A stretch of 64,000 bases of DNA from Chitinimonas prasina. Its GTDB lineage: Bacteria; Pseudomonadota; Gammaproteobacteria; Burkholderiales; Chitinimonadaceae. The stretch covers positions 124,001 through 188,000 of the forward strand of contig NZ_BSOG01000003.1 of the NCBI RefSeq assembly GCF_030160395.1, read 5' to 3'. The notes below the pieces were generated by a model. It was not told the DNA's origin. It saw nothing but the letters and a program-made list of their open reading frames with translations, and ran no database searches. Both the position numbers and the translations under genes were made by a program. This document shows positions 34,369 to 43,563 of the stretch, piece after piece (the first letter of the stretch is position 1; each line of letters begins with the position of its first letter).

Positions 34369-34941
34369 TTAGCCCTTCACCTGCTGGGTGTAGGTGGCGA
34401 CACGTGCGCCAAACTGCCGTGCGGTTTCTAGATCACCAGGCAGCGGACCTTCGTCGGGGCTGGCGTCGGAAGGGGATTGCGTCATCAGACCTGCAAAGGA
34501 GCCAACATAGTTGAGGTCGTTACGGTGGGCGGTCTTGCTATTGGAGGGCATCATGCCGCTGCCAACCCAGATCATGCTGTGCTGCATGGCCAGGGTAATG
34601 AGGTAATGCAGGGTGGAGTGCTTGTCGCCATTCATGGTGGCGGAATTGGTGAAGCCTGCGGCAATCTTGTCCTTCCATTTCTGGCCGAACCAGGGCTTGG
34701 AGCTGGCATCGGCAAATTTCTTGAACTGCCAGGACACGCTACCCATATAGGTGGGCGACCCCATGATGATGGCGTCGGCTGCCTCCAGTGCCTCCCAACC
34801 ACCGTCCGGCAGATTGCCTTCGGTATCAATGGCATACAGGCTGGTTTCGGCCCCCGTGCTGGCGGCGCCCGCATGGACGGCCTCGGCGGCTTTCTTGGTG
34901 TGGCCGTAACCACTGTGATAGACGATTGCGACTTTTGCCAT
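34369..34941 (-). CDS. Flavodoxin-like NAD(P)H:quinone oxidoreductase (WrbA-like)
   Basis: A 190-aa FMN protein. The phosphate-binding loop is YHSGYGHTKKAAEAV at residues about 8-22; SPTYMGSVSWQFKKFADASS and KIAAGFTNSATMNGDKHSTL are the isoalloxazine-binding segments typical of WrbA-like two-electron quinone reductases. Such enzymes protect against redox cycling. Monocistronic; GGAGCCTGCC precedes the ATG. Confidence 0.9.
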   Translation of the reverse strand: MAKVAIVYHSGYGHTKKAAEAVHAGAASTGAETSLYAIDTEGNLPDGGWEALEAADAIIMGSPTYMGSVSWQFKKFADASSKPWFGQKWKDKIAAGFTNSATMNGDKHSTLHYLITLAMQHSMIWVGSGMMPSNSKTAHRNDLNYVGSFAGLMTQSPSDASPDEGPLPGDLETARQFGARVATYTQQVKG

Positions 34942-35085
34942 GGCAGGCTCCTTGATGGTACCGGGCGGGAAATGCCACGCCCTGATGAGTGGGGTGGCTG
35001 CAGTATGGCAAGATGCAGGCAGGAATGAACGCGGTTTATTTTGAGCGGATTAATCAGAATTACTGAACTACATGAGGTGAGGAAA

Positions 35086-35715
35086 TTGTTAGTGCTGGCA
35101 AGACATGCAGAGCCGATGTCAGTAGTGCGGGAGGCTCATCTGCCTTTGCTGGCGGATGCAGAGAACGGGCTGACGGCAGCGGGTTGGGCTGCCGCCACGG
35201 CATTGGCCGAGGCCCTAGCTGGGCTGGGCGGGAAATGCCTGCTGTATGCCAGCCCGATACGCCGGGCGAGTGAGACGGCCACCTGTGTGGCAGAGCGCTT
35301 GCAGGTACCGATACAGTATGAGGCCAGCCTGGCGGAGCGTAGTTTTGATGCCTTGCCTCAGTTGACAGGACGCCTATCGCAGCAACTGCAGGAGGATGGC
35401 CTGCTTGCCCCTGAGTGCAGTTTGATGGGCGAGGAAAGCGTGGCCCAGCACCGGGCGCGCGTGGCGAGCTGGTTTGGCCACCTGCAGCAACAGCTGCTGG
35501 CGAAACCCGACCAGCATGTGATTGTGGTTTGCCATGGCGGCACCATAGAGCATCTGATGGGTTTGATATTGCATGCACCGGTGGCGGCTTTGGCGCGTTA
35601 TTACCTGCGTTGCGACTGCGCGCATTTCCATCAGCTATCGACCGCCTTGCTCGGTGGGCAGTTGGCCTTCATTCTGGAGGGCTCTAACCGAGCACGTTTG
35701 CACTTGCGTGGCTGA
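35086..35715 (+). CDS. Histidine phosphatase superfamily protein
   Basis: A 209-aa phosphatase of the phosphoglycerate-mutase fold: LARHAEP (the RHG-like catalytic motif with the phospho-acceptor His), YASPIRRASETATCVAERL, Glu in SLAERSFDAL and the second His in VVCHGGTIEHLMG. Substrate unknown. I prefer the TTG at 35086, which follows GAGGTGAGGA and gives the usual N-terminus directly before the RHA motif; GTG codons at 35077 or 35092 are alternatives. Its last 81 bp overlap the end of the convergent helicase gene. Confidence 0.85.
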   Translation: MLVLARHAEPMSVVREAHLPLLADAENGLTAAGWAAATALAEALAGLGGKCLLYASPIRRASETATCVAERLQVPIQYEASLAERSFDALPQLTGRLSQQLQEDGLLAPECSLMGEESVAQHRARVASWFGHLQQQLLAKPDQHVIVVCHGGTIEHLMGLILHAPVAALARYYLRCDCAHFHQLSTALLGGQLAFILEGSNRARLHLRG

Positions 35716-37974
35716 GACTAGCTGCAAGTCCCACCATGTTGGTAGCAGGGCCTGTATTTCTGGGCGGCAGTAACGATCGTCGATCAGGTAGACGTAGCCT
35801 TGGTCTTGCTGGGTGCGGATTACTCTGCCGGCGGCCTGTACCACTTTTTGCAGGCCAGGATAAAGGTAGGCGTATTCGTAGCCGGTGCCGAACAGGGTGC
35901 CCATGCGCTGCATGATCTGCTCGTTGACGGGATTGAATTGCGGCAGGCCCAGGGTGGCGACGAAGGCACCGATAAGCCGGTCGCCTGCCAGGTCTATGCC
36001 TTCGGCGAAGGCGCCGCCCAAGACGGCGAAACCTATGCCTTGTCCGCCGGGGACAAAATGTGCAAGAAAGCCTTGCCGCTCGCTTTCATCCATGCGTCTG
36101 GCCTGCTGCCAGGTGGGGATGAGGGGGTGGCAGGACTGGAAGGCGTGACTGACTTGCTGTAGGTAGTCGAAGCTGCTGAAGAAGGCCAGGTAGTTGCCTG
36201 GATGGCGGTGGTATTGCTGGGCGACCAGATTACAGATGGGCGTGAGCGAGGCCTGGCGGTGTGGATAGCGGGTGGAGATGTCATTGACCAGGCGTACCTG
36301 CAGCTGGCTGGCTTGAAATGGAGAATCGACATTGATCCAGCCAGTGTCGGGTGGCAGTCCCAGCGTGTCGGCGTAATAGTGCCAGGGGCTGAGCGTGGCG
36401 GAGAACAGGGTGGTGCTGCGGGTGCTGGCAAAGCGCGGCTGCAGGAACGGGGCGGGCAGGATGTTGCGCAGGCAGAGGATGCTGTTGGCTTGCCGGCTAT
36501 GCGTGCCGCTCAGGGTACTGTCGAACTGGGAGTGCAGGTCATAGACCTCGGCCAGGTGGGTGAAATGCAGGGCATCGAAATAGAACTGCTGTAGCGTTGG
36601 ATCCAGCCCCAATGGCTGCTCGACCAGATGATCTGTAATGGCGCTGATGGCTTGTTGCAGAGGGTGGAGCAGGGTATCGGGCAGTGTGGGGTGGGCCTGA
36701 TATGGGGTTTGCTGGGCGTCCGTGAGGGTTTTCCAGCTACGGTGCAGGCGATCCAGCGTTTTGCGTAGCACCTTGGGGGCTTGCTTGCGGGCCAGGCGGA
36801 ATGCCGCTTGATCGAGCGTGGCGCTGTACATCTTGCGCGCACGGTCCACCAGATTATGGGCCTCGTCCACCAGCACGCCCACCTGCCATTGTTGTGCCTG
36901 AGCCAGGCCATGGAGCAGGGCGCTGGTATCGAAAAAATAGTTGTAGTCACCGACGACGACATCACTCCAGCGCGCCATCTCCTGGCTCAGGTAGTAGGGG
37001 CAGACCTGGTGGGCCAGTGCGATACCGCGCAAATTTGCCTGATCTTGCAGCTGCAAGCCAACGGCAGCCGCGCGGGCTGCGGGCAGCCGATCGTAGAAGC
37101 CCTGGGCTAGCGGACAGGCATCGCCGTGGCAGGCTTTGTCCGGGTGCTCGCAGGCTTTGTCGCGAGCGACCAGTTCCAGCGTGCGCAGGGAGCCGCCGGC
37201 CATACCCTGTTGCAGCAGTGACAGGCTATCGAGGGCAAGTCGACGACCGGGTGTTTTTGCCGTCAGAAAGAACAGCTTGTCCAACTGCTGGACGGGCATG
37301 GCCTTGAGCAGGGGAAACAGGGTGGCTACCGTCTTGCCCAGGCCGGTGGGGGCCTGGGCCAACAGATGGCGACAGGTGCTGGCTGCCTTGTAGACGGCCT
37401 CTGCCAGATTGCGCTGGCCTGGCCGGAAATGCGGATAAGGGAAGCCCAGCTGCTGCAATTGCTGGTTGCGTTGCAGTTGATGCTGCAGTTCCTGATCGGC
37501 CCAGGCGGTAAAGCGGCCGCACAGGGTTTCGAAGTATTGCTGCAGGCTGGCGGCGCTATGGGTCTCTGTCAGCAGTGTCTCTTTCTGGCGGTTGATGTCG
37601 TAGTACACCAGCGCCAGTTCCAGTTGCTTGAGCTGGCGCTGCTGACAGAGCATGTGCCCATAGACTTTGAGCTGCGCCCAGTGGAGCGCCCGGTGATTGG
37701 CGGGCATGCGCGCCAGGTCGCCACGATAGGTCTTGATTTCCTCCAGCCGATTGTTGTCCGGGTCGTAGCCATCGGCGCGGCCGCGAACCAGCAGGTTCTG
37801 GTATTGACCGGACAGGCTGATTTCGGCCTGATAGCCACTGGCGCGTCGTGCGGTGACAGCCTGGTGGCCGGTGATGCCCTCTTGGGCCGTGGGGGCTGGG
37901 GTGAAGCGCAGATCGAGGTCGCCGGCCTTGGCCGTGAATTCACACAAGGCACGTACGGCGATGGCGTAGCTCAC
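35635..37974 (-). CDS. Rad3/XPD-like Fe-S DNA helicase with N-terminal PD-(D/E)XK nuclease-like domain
   Basis: A 779-aa superfamily 2 helicase. Residues 1-170 resemble a RecB/Cas4-like nuclease: GRADGYD (65-71), LEEIK (77-81) and AQLKVYGHML. The helicase has Walker A QAPTGLGKT (207-215), four Fe-S cysteines (275, 282, 287, 325), a DEAH box (370-373), an SATLSPWHYYAD motif and QAAGRVIRT (motif VI) near the end. DinG/XPD helicases unwind 5'-3' and help repair damaged DNA. The ATG overlaps the stop of the FAN1-like gene by 4 bp, so the two are translated together and probably form one repair module. Confidence 0.9.
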   Translation of the reverse strand: MSYAIAVRALCEFTAKAGDLDLRFTPAPTAQEGITGHQAVTARRASGYQAEISLSGQYQNLLVRGRADGYDPDNNRLEEIKTYRGDLARMPANHRALHWAQLKVYGHMLCQQRQLKQLELALVYYDINRQKETLLTETHSAASLQQYFETLCGRFTAWADQELQHQLQRNQQLQQLGFPYPHFRPGQRNLAEAVYKAASTCRHLLAQAPTGLGKTVATLFPLLKAMPVQQLDKLFFLTAKTPGRRLALDSLSLLQQGMAGGSLRTLELVARDKACEHPDKACHGDACPLAQGFYDRLPAARAAAVGLQLQDQANLRGIALAHQVCPYYLSQEMARWSDVVVGDYNYFFDTSALLHGLAQAQQWQVGVLVDEAHNLVDRARKMYSATLDQAAFRLARKQAPKVLRKTLDRLHRSWKTLTDAQQTPYQAHPTLPDTLLHPLQQAISAITDHLVEQPLGLDPTLQQFYFDALHFTHLAEVYDLHSQFDSTLSGTHSRQANSILCLRNILPAPFLQPRFASTRSTTLFSATLSPWHYYADTLGLPPDTGWINVDSPFQASQLQVRLVNDISTRYPHRQASLTPICNLVAQQYHRHPGNYLAFFSSFDYLQQVSHAFQSCHPLIPTWQQARRMDESERQGFLAHFVPGGQGIGFAVLGGAFAEGIDLAGDRLIGAFVATLGLPQFNPVNEQIMQRMGTLFGTGYEYAYLYPGLQKVVQAAGRVIRTQQDQGYVYLIDDRYCRPEIQALLPTWWDLQLVSATQVQTCSVRALQNEGQLPTEQGGR

Positions 37975-39671
37975 GGTGCACCCGCCTCACTACCTGCTTG
38001 CCAGCGGACGTAGCACACGCTGATTGGGAGGCTGTGGGCCAGGCAGTAGGTCAGCCAGCGCTTCTGGTTGTCTTGCAGCTTGTCGCCTGGGCCTTTGACT
38101 TCAATCATGCGGTAGCCTGGGTGGCCTGCTTGAAACTGGATCAGATCGGGCAGGCCTGTACGGTTGGCTTGGAGGTCGGCCAGCATGCGTTGAAACAATA
38201 GCTTGAGGTGCTGTGGCGGAATGGCGGCCAAGGCCTGCTCCAGCAGATCGGGCGTAAGCCAGGGCCAGTGGATGAAGGGGCACTGCAGGCCGGCTTTTTC
38301 CTGGTAGCGTTGCCGCAAGGTCTCTCTATAGCTGCCGCTGTCAAGTTCGGCGAAGCATTGCGCACATATTGCCGCCCGGCGGTGCTGGAAATCTGGTCGA
38401 TAAAGATCTGCAGGAGCGGCCTGGAAGGGATGAAAGAAGGCGCCGGGCAAAGGGGCATACAGGGCTGGCCAGAACAGTAGGCCGAATAGGCCATTCAGCA
38501 GGGTATTTTCGACATAGTGTACCGGGGCGTCGATGCGATGGAGATGATCGCGAACGGCCAGCTCGACAGCCTGTCCGGACTCGGAGGGGGGCAGCACCAG
38601 CCATTGTTCCGGCACGGGTACGGCTGGTGCGGGTGCGGGCTTGGGCTGGCCCAGCCTGCGGGCCAGCCGTGGCAGTATGCGCGCCAGTTGTTGCAGTTCG
38701 GCGTCGTTTTCCGGTTGCTGCTGTGCGGCCGTGGCCAAGGCAAAAGCCGTCGCGTACTGCTGTTGCAGTTCCAGCAATCTGACCTGCCGGGTGCGGGCGC
38801 CGGGATGGCTGCTGCGTTGGTATATCGCCAGGGCGGTCGCCACATCGTCGGCTTCGCATTGTTGTGCCAGCTGGAATAACAATCTGGCGCGGCGACTCTC
38901 CAGCCATGGGTTGCCATACGGCTGGGAGGGAATGGCGTCCAGTAGTTCGGTGATTGCTGTGCCTTGGTGTAGGCGCTGGCGGCAATCGTGCAGGTGGAGG
39001 TAGTCGTCTATTTCCTGGCGATGCTGGAAGGCACGCGAATGGGGACTGAATGGGACTTTTTCGTACTGGAACACACCCAGGTCGGTGAGCACGAATTCCG
39101 ACCAATCCTGGTGCAGATTGCCAAAGAACATTAGCCGCAGGCGCTCGCAAATTGGGGTGACTTGCAGTGCGTAAACGGTATCGCTGGTGGTGGGGTGCCA
39201 GGCTGCCAGGGGGCGCGGCTCTGGGTATTGCGGGCTGAGCTCGGCCAGCCAGGCATCCTTGCGTTGACCTGCGGGGCCAGCAGGCAAGGCTTGTGCGAGA
39301 TCGGCCCGGGTCAATAGCTGAAACAGCTGGGGCAGGCTCAGTTCGGGCTTGGTATCCAGCCAGCCCAAGCTGGTGAGCGGTGCGGCAGCAGAACGGATGC
39401 AGCCGATTTCGGGGTAATGCAGCTTGCTGGCAAGAAACAGCGGCCCCTTGCGCATGACCAGCCGAACGAGCAGTGCTTGGGAGGGGAGAGGCAGCTGCTG
39501 AAATGCGGCGATGAACGCCTGTTCTGGATCACCCAGCAAGTCGCCATAGCGTTCGCTAATCCAGCCCAGCGCACTTTGGAAGTTGGTGAGGTAGTAGAGA
39601 GGGGCAAGCGTGGGGCGCTGCATGGCAGGGGGAAGAGATCGTTCGTAGACACCAAGCTGTGGCAGCACCAT
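37971..39671 (-). CDS. FAN1-like structure-specific nuclease (VRR-NUC domain)
   Basis: A 566-aa protein. The C-terminal VRR-NUC domain shows GLPDLIQFQ, MIEVKGPGDKLQDNQKRWL (Asp, Glu-x-Lys catalytic set); the N-terminal and middle parts (YYLTNFQSALGWISERYGDL, LVRLVMRKGPLF, SAV-like and TPR-like helices) follow the order of bacterial FAN1. FAN1 trims 5' flaps and unhooks interstrand cross-links. The ATG at 39671 gives the conserved start region; the frame extends to 39725 through a GTG. Overlap with the helicase gene supports joint function. Confidence 0.9.
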   Translation of the reverse strand: MVLPQLGVYERSLPPAMQRPTLAPLYYLTNFQSALGWISERYGDLLGDPEQAFIAAFQQLPLPSQALLVRLVMRKGPLFLASKLHYPEIGCIRSAAAPLTSLGWLDTKPELSLPQLFQLLTRADLAQALPAGPAGQRKDAWLAELSPQYPEPRPLAAWHPTTSDTVYALQVTPICERLRLMFFGNLHQDWSEFVLTDLGVFQYEKVPFSPHSRAFQHRQEIDDYLHLHDCRQRLHQGTAITELLDAIPSQPYGNPWLESRRARLLFQLAQQCEADDVATALAIYQRSSHPGARTRQVRLLELQQQYATAFALATAAQQQPENDAELQQLARILPRLARRLGQPKPAPAPAVPVPEQWLVLPPSESGQAVELAVRDHLHRIDAPVHYVENTLLNGLFGLLFWPALYAPLPGAFFHPFQAAPADLYRPDFQHRRAAICAQCFAELDSGSYRETLRQRYQEKAGLQCPFIHWPWLTPDLLEQALAAIPPQHLKLLFQRMLADLQANRTGLPDLIQFQAGHPGYRMIEVKGPGDKLQDNQKRWLTYCLAHSLPISVCYVRWQAGSEAGAP

Positions 39672-39677
39672 TATGGT

Positions 39678-39689
39678 GAACGATCGTTC
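39678..39689. promoter_or_regulatory. 12-bp perfect palindrome upstream of the FAN1-like gene
   Basis: GAACGATCGTTC lies 6 bp before the ATG at 39671. It is fully symmetric, so it may be a repressor site overlapping the ribosome-binding area. It does not match the LexA consensus. Confidence 0.35.
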
Positions 39690-39732
39690 TCTTTGCAATG
39701 CAACTGTTACGCTGGTGGAATCCACATATGAT

Positions 39733-39764
39733 CAGGGCGCTTCTTTGGTGGAAGAAGCGCCCTG
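39733..39764 (-). terminator. Strong stem-loop after the subtilase gene
   Basis: CAGGGCGCTTCTT (39733-39745) and AAGAAGCGCCCTG (39752-39764) form a perfect 13-bp stem with a 6-nt loop, 22 bp beyond the subtilase stop. There is little T-run in the minus direction, while the plus strand shows GGTTTCAT. It probably separates the subtilase transcript from the FAN1-helicase operon. Confidence 0.55.
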
Positions 39765-39786
39765 GTTTCATATCAACTATGTGCGA

Positions 39787-42072
39787 TTACTGCACGAAGC
39801 CTGGCATGGCAACCTTGCCATTGAGCATTTCATCGACGCTGTTGCCGTAGCCCACATAGATCTGCGAACCAATGAGGTCGTTGTTGACGCCGAGGGGGAT
39901 GGTGGCGATGTGTACCGGAATGCTGGTGTTGGCGACGGCGGTACTTGCCACTGGAATGGCGGGCGGGGCGTAGAGTTCCCAGTTGCTGCCATTGCGCAGG
40001 AAGAGGCTGTTGCCTACCTGCACGCCGATATAAATATTGACGGTCTTGCCCAGGTCGGCGCTGCCGGGTTGTATGGTGGCGTTGTAGCTGACTTCGGTTG
40101 CGGTGGCCGAGCGTGCCAGCGAGAAAGTGGGGCCAAAACTGATGGCGTTATAGGCGGCCGCGACATCAAGTATGCCGTAGCCCCAGGTGTAGTTGGGTGA
40201 TTGCGGGAGCAGGGTCTGAGCATTGTAAACGGGTAGCGTACCCACGAAACCATTGGTCTGGACATGACCCAGCAGGGCCTGCTTGACTTCGGCGAGCGTC
40301 AAGTTGGGTTTTTTCTGCAGCAGCAGGGCGATGGCGCCGGCGACATGTGGCGTGGCCATGCTGGTGCCGCTTTTGCCTACATGTTTGCCATCCGGATCGG
40401 TGCTGCTTTCGGCAACATCGTTATCGTCCTGGGCCAATGCCGCAAAAATAGTCGCGCCGGGCGCGGTGATTTCAGGCTTCATGATGGCGGGGCACTTGGC
40501 CAAATTGCTGCAGTCGCGACGCGGGCCACGGCTGGAAAAGCCGGTGATGTCGCCTACGACATCGTCCGGCACGTTGTAGGTGCTGCCGTCTATGGCTTTC
40601 CAGCTGCGCTTGGTGACATAGGCTGCAACGCCAAGGACATTGGTGGCCGAGGCGGTGTCGGTGATGATCTCGCTGGTGACATTGTCGGTGTGATCGGTAA
40701 AGGTGCCACCGCTGGTGTCCTCTCCACCGATGAGGCTGAAGCGACCTGGTGCTCCGCCGAGCGAGTTGGCCGTAAGGGAGATGCCCCACTTGCCCACGGT
40801 AACATCGGCGGCACTGGGATTCAGCGTAATATAGATTTGTCTGTCATCATTGCTGGCCAGGGTGTCGGTGGAGGCCACCACAATCTGACCGCAACTGGTT
40901 TCCTTGTCTATGGACTGATTGACGGCAATCAGGCCGCTATCGCAATCAATGCCGCCTGGGCCGGTGACGCGTACGCTGAACGACTGAGTACCGGGGTACC
41001 ACATTTCCAGGTAATAGGTTTGGTTGCCGTCAGGGACCTCGTAACCTACGGTGACGGTCTCCCCCTGACTGATATTGCCACTGGCGCGTATCTTGGCATC
41101 GCCTTCGTTACCGGCGGCGCCGACTATCATGAAGCCAGCATCGACCGCGTTGGACAAGGCGCGCTCATAATTGGAGGTGCCGTCGCGCGCGCCGAAATAG
41201 CTGCCTAGGCTCAGGTTGACCACAGCCGGCTTGCCGGCTTGGCTGGCGACCTGTTTGATATAGCTAACGGCATCGACCACGGCGTTGCTGGCTGCGACGC
41301 CGCTGCCTATGGCGTTAGCCGAGACAATGTCGGCCTCGGGCGCCATGCCCACCATGCGGAAAGCAGCCATGGCGCCCCCCGTTGCCTGACCATTGCCAGC
41401 CGCGATACCGGCAACATGGGTGCCGTGGCCGCCACTGGACGGTTGCCGGCACATGGTGCTGTTGCCCTGGATGGCCGCGTTGATCATGGCAGCCGTGCAG
41501 ATACCGCCATAGGTAAAGCCGCTGGGAGGCGCGCCTGATGCGCCACTGGCACGCATGTCCCACAGCTGTAGCAGCCTGGTGCTGCCATCCTGCTTACGGA
41601 AATCCATGTGGCGGTAATCGATGCCATCATCAACGATACCGACAATGACGCCTTTGCCGGTCGCGCCAGTCAGGTTGAAGCCTGTGCCGCTGCGTAGGGT
41701 ATTGGCCTTGGTGGCAGCGACGCTGCTGTCGAGCTTGGGACTGAGCTTGCGCGCCGCCTCGATGAACATCACACCAGGCAAGTTGGCGATCTGTCGTAGT
41801 TTATTCCTGGGGATATCTACAGAGGCAACATCGCCCAGCACGCCACGCACTGTGACGCCACTGGCGCGTGCGGCATCCAGGCCCTTGCCTTCAAAGCGAA
41901 GCAGCGCAGGCACCATATTGGGCTTGCTGCCGGCATTGGCGGGAATGACCTGGGCTTGCAGGGCAGGATTGCGGGCAATGGCTTGAAGGGCGGCATCCAG
42001 GCGGGCTTGGGCAAACGCACCAGTAGCCAGCGCCAGGCTGATAAGGCTGAGAAGACTGCGTGAGGCGGTCAT
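39787..42072 (-). CDS. Secreted S8 subtilisin-like serine protease
   Basis: A 761-aa exported protease. Signal peptide MTASRSLLSL to about AFAQA, a propeptide-like region (about 22-110), then the catalytic domain: Asp near 148 in IVGIVDDGIDYRHMDF, His216 in SGGHGTHVAGIAAG and Ser in GKSGTSMATPHVAGAIALLL. A PA-like insertion and a beta-rich C-terminal domain (FSLARSATATEVSYNATIQP onward) follow. Cysteine pairs suggest disulfides. GGAG precedes the ATG at 42072. Extracellular or cell-surface proteolysis is the expected role. Confidence 0.94.
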   Translation of the reverse strand: MTASRSLLSLISLALATGAFAQARLDAALQAIARNPALQAQVIPANAGSKPNMVPALLRFEGKGLDAARASGVTVRGVLGDVASVDIPRNKLRQIANLPGVMFIEAARKLSPKLDSSVAATKANTLRSGTGFNLTGATGKGVIVGIVDDGIDYRHMDFRKQDGSTRLLQLWDMRASGASGAPPSGFTYGGICTAAMINAAIQGNSTMCRQPSSGGHGTHVAGIAAGNGQATGGAMAAFRMVGMAPEADIVSANAIGSGVAASNAVVDAVSYIKQVASQAGKPAVVNLSLGSYFGARDGTSNYERALSNAVDAGFMIVGAAGNEGDAKIRASGNISQGETVTVGYEVPDGNQTYYLEMWYPGTQSFSVRVTGPGGIDCDSGLIAVNQSIDKETSCGQIVVASTDTLASNDDRQIYITLNPSAADVTVGKWGISLTANSLGGAPGRFSLIGGEDTSGGTFTDHTDNVTSEIITDTASATNVLGVAAYVTKRSWKAIDGSTYNVPDDVVGDITGFSSRGPRRDCSNLAKCPAIMKPEITAPGATIFAALAQDDNDVAESSTDPDGKHVGKSGTSMATPHVAGAIALLLQKKPNLTLAEVKQALLGHVQTNGFVGTLPVYNAQTLLPQSPNYTWGYGILDVAAAYNAISFGPTFSLARSATATEVSYNATIQPGSADLGKTVNIYIGVQVGNSLFLRNGSNWELYAPPAIPVASTAVANTSIPVHIATIPLGVNNDLIGSQIYVGYGNSVDEMLNGKVAMPGFVQ

Positions 42073-42251
42073 GGGGACTCCGGATAAAGCGGACTGCGAT
42101 GGATGTTGGATCAAGTGAGATTAGACCAGCGGCACGGCTGAATCCAATCGGGCGGACAGGTTACCCCCGTGGCAGGGAGGGGCTTGCAGTTTTTTTCCCG
42201 GACTAGGATGGTGAACGATTCGGTCTGTGCGCTTGCGTTGGCGTGTAAGCA

Positions 42252-42713
42252 TCAGCCCAGTTGCTTGCCAAAGCAGATGGCCTTGGTATTGCCGACGTAT
42301 TTGCCGTAGTTGTCGATGGTCTGGAAGCCGCGAGCGCGGTAGAAGCCGACTGCTCGCTCGTTGACCTTGCGGGTCTCCAGCCAGAGTGTCTGGTAGCCCA
42401 GGGTACGGGCTCGCTCTTCAAGGTGGGCCAGTATGGCCGAGCCTACACCTTGATGGCCGGGCCGGGAATACATGCGCTTGATTTCGGCAATGCCATCACC
42501 CAGGGGACGGAAAGCACCGCAGCCGACGGCCTGGCCTGTGTTGTTGCGGGCGACCACAAAGGCAGCATTGGCTGCGCGCACGTCATCCGGGTCGAAGGAG
42601 GCTCGCCCACTATCGCCGGTGATGTGTGCGAGCACCGCCGAGAGTTCGTCCATCAATAGCTGGGCATCGAGGGATGCGGGATCTTCTGCTTGTATATGAA
42701 GCATGGGTATCAT
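42252..42713 (-). CDS. GNAT-family N-acetyltransferase
   Basis: A 153-aa acetyltransferase: VRAANAAFVVARNNTGQAVG, then the acetyl-CoA loop GHQGVGSAILAHLEERARTL and WLETRKVNERAVGFYRARGF. Substrate unknown. Start choice is ATG 42713 or 42704; neither has a good ribosome-binding site. It starts 29 bp after the stop of the prophage repressor and on the same strand, so it may be expressed in the lysogen with it, or be an unrelated host gene at the prophage edge. Confidence 0.87.
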   Translation of the reverse strand: MIPMLHIQAEDPASLDAQLLMDELSAVLAHITGDSGRASFDPDDVRAANAAFVVARNNTGQAVGCGAFRPLGDGIAEIKRMYSRPGHQGVGSAILAHLEERARTLGYQTLWLETRKVNERAVGFYRARGFQTIDNYGKYVGNTKAICFGKQLG

Positions 42714-42742
42714 GGTAGGGAGGATGATGAATGGGCCTGCGT

Positions 42743-43429
42743 TCAACCTGCGCGCCAGAACTTCTTTCCCAGCACCCTGAAGCGCTCCAGATCGTCGCCA
42801 CGTATGTCCTGAGCGGCGAACTCGGGATTTGCCGAGCGCAGGCGGATGCCATCGGTAAGGCGATCAACGAACTTGATGAAGAGTTGGTCGCCAACTAGTA
42901 CTGCATAGACTTCGCCATCAACGATGCGGGTGTCGGCGATATCGATGACGACGGTGTCGCCATCGCGCAGCTCGGGTTCCATGGAGCGGCCACGTACATA
43001 AAGTGCCTTGGCATTCTCGGGCTTACGCCCCCGCGCCTTGAAGAAGCTGGCACGGAATACCAATGGGTCATCCTCGCTATGCTCAACCCAGGCCAGGTTG
43101 CCATTTCCGGCAGAGAGGCCCACATCATAGCTGGGGACCTTGACGTAGCGCTGTTCGTCCAGCTCGGTGAAATCGTTGTACGCAGCAACGGCCGCGCCTG
43201 CGGGTATCTCTCCCGGCCGCATGGGGCCTTTGCCTGAGGACAGCCAGAGCGCATTGACGTTCAGGAAGCTGGCAACACGCGCGCCATAGTCTGCACTGAG
43301 GCTGTGCGCACGGCCATTGAACCATTGGTTGACCGTTGAGCGCGATACGCTCAGGTGCCTTGCGATGTCGGCCTGTGAGACCTTCGCAGCATCGGCGGCT
43401 GCTTGCATTCGTTCGGATAGAGTACGCAT
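42743..43429 (-). CDS. Phage repressor, XRE helix-turn-helix plus S24 autopeptidase
   Basis: A 228-aa LexA/CI-like repressor. The N-terminal helix-turn-helix is VSQADIARHLSVSRSTVNQW (about 17-36); a linker contains Ala107-Gly108 (GLSAGNG), a plausible self-cleavage site; the S24 peptidase shows Ser149 in YVRGRSMEPELRDGD and Lys186 in DQLFIKFVDR. RecA-stimulated self-cleavage would induce the prophage. ATG at 43429 is the only ATG near the helix-turn-helix; an in-frame TTG at 43447 is the alternative. Operator-like GTAC sites lie 24-71 bp upstream. Confidence 0.93.
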   Translation of the reverse strand: MRTLSERMQAAADAAKVSQADIARHLSVSRSTVNQWFNGRAHSLSADYGARVASFLNVNALWLSSGKGPMRPGEIPAGAAVAAYNDFTELDEQRYVKVPSYDVGLSAGNGNLAWVEHSEDDPLVFRASFFKARGRKPENAKALYVRGRSMEPELRDGDTVVIDIADTRIVDGEVYAVLVGDQLFIKFVDRLTDGIRLRSANPEFAAQDIRGDDLERFRVLGKKFWRAG

Positions 43430-43452
43430 TGCCGGATTGTCTTGCAAAATAA

Positions 43453-43500
43453 GTACGAATGCGCGCCCATTTCGTTGAATTACCGTACGCGATGACGTAC
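43453..43500. promoter_or_regulatory. Putative prophage operator sites
   Basis: Three GTAC cores occur in 48 bp between the divergent repressor and the rightward gene: AAGTACGAATG (core 43453-43456) and the dyad GTACG (43485-43489) with CGTAC (43496-43500), spacer CGATGA. Placement fits a CI-type operator region controlling both directions. Confidence 0.55.
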
Positions 43501-43563
43501 AATTGGTGGGGTGGTAGCGCCCGCATTGAGGCGATGGTACTCACAAGAATGAGGAGAGAAGGG

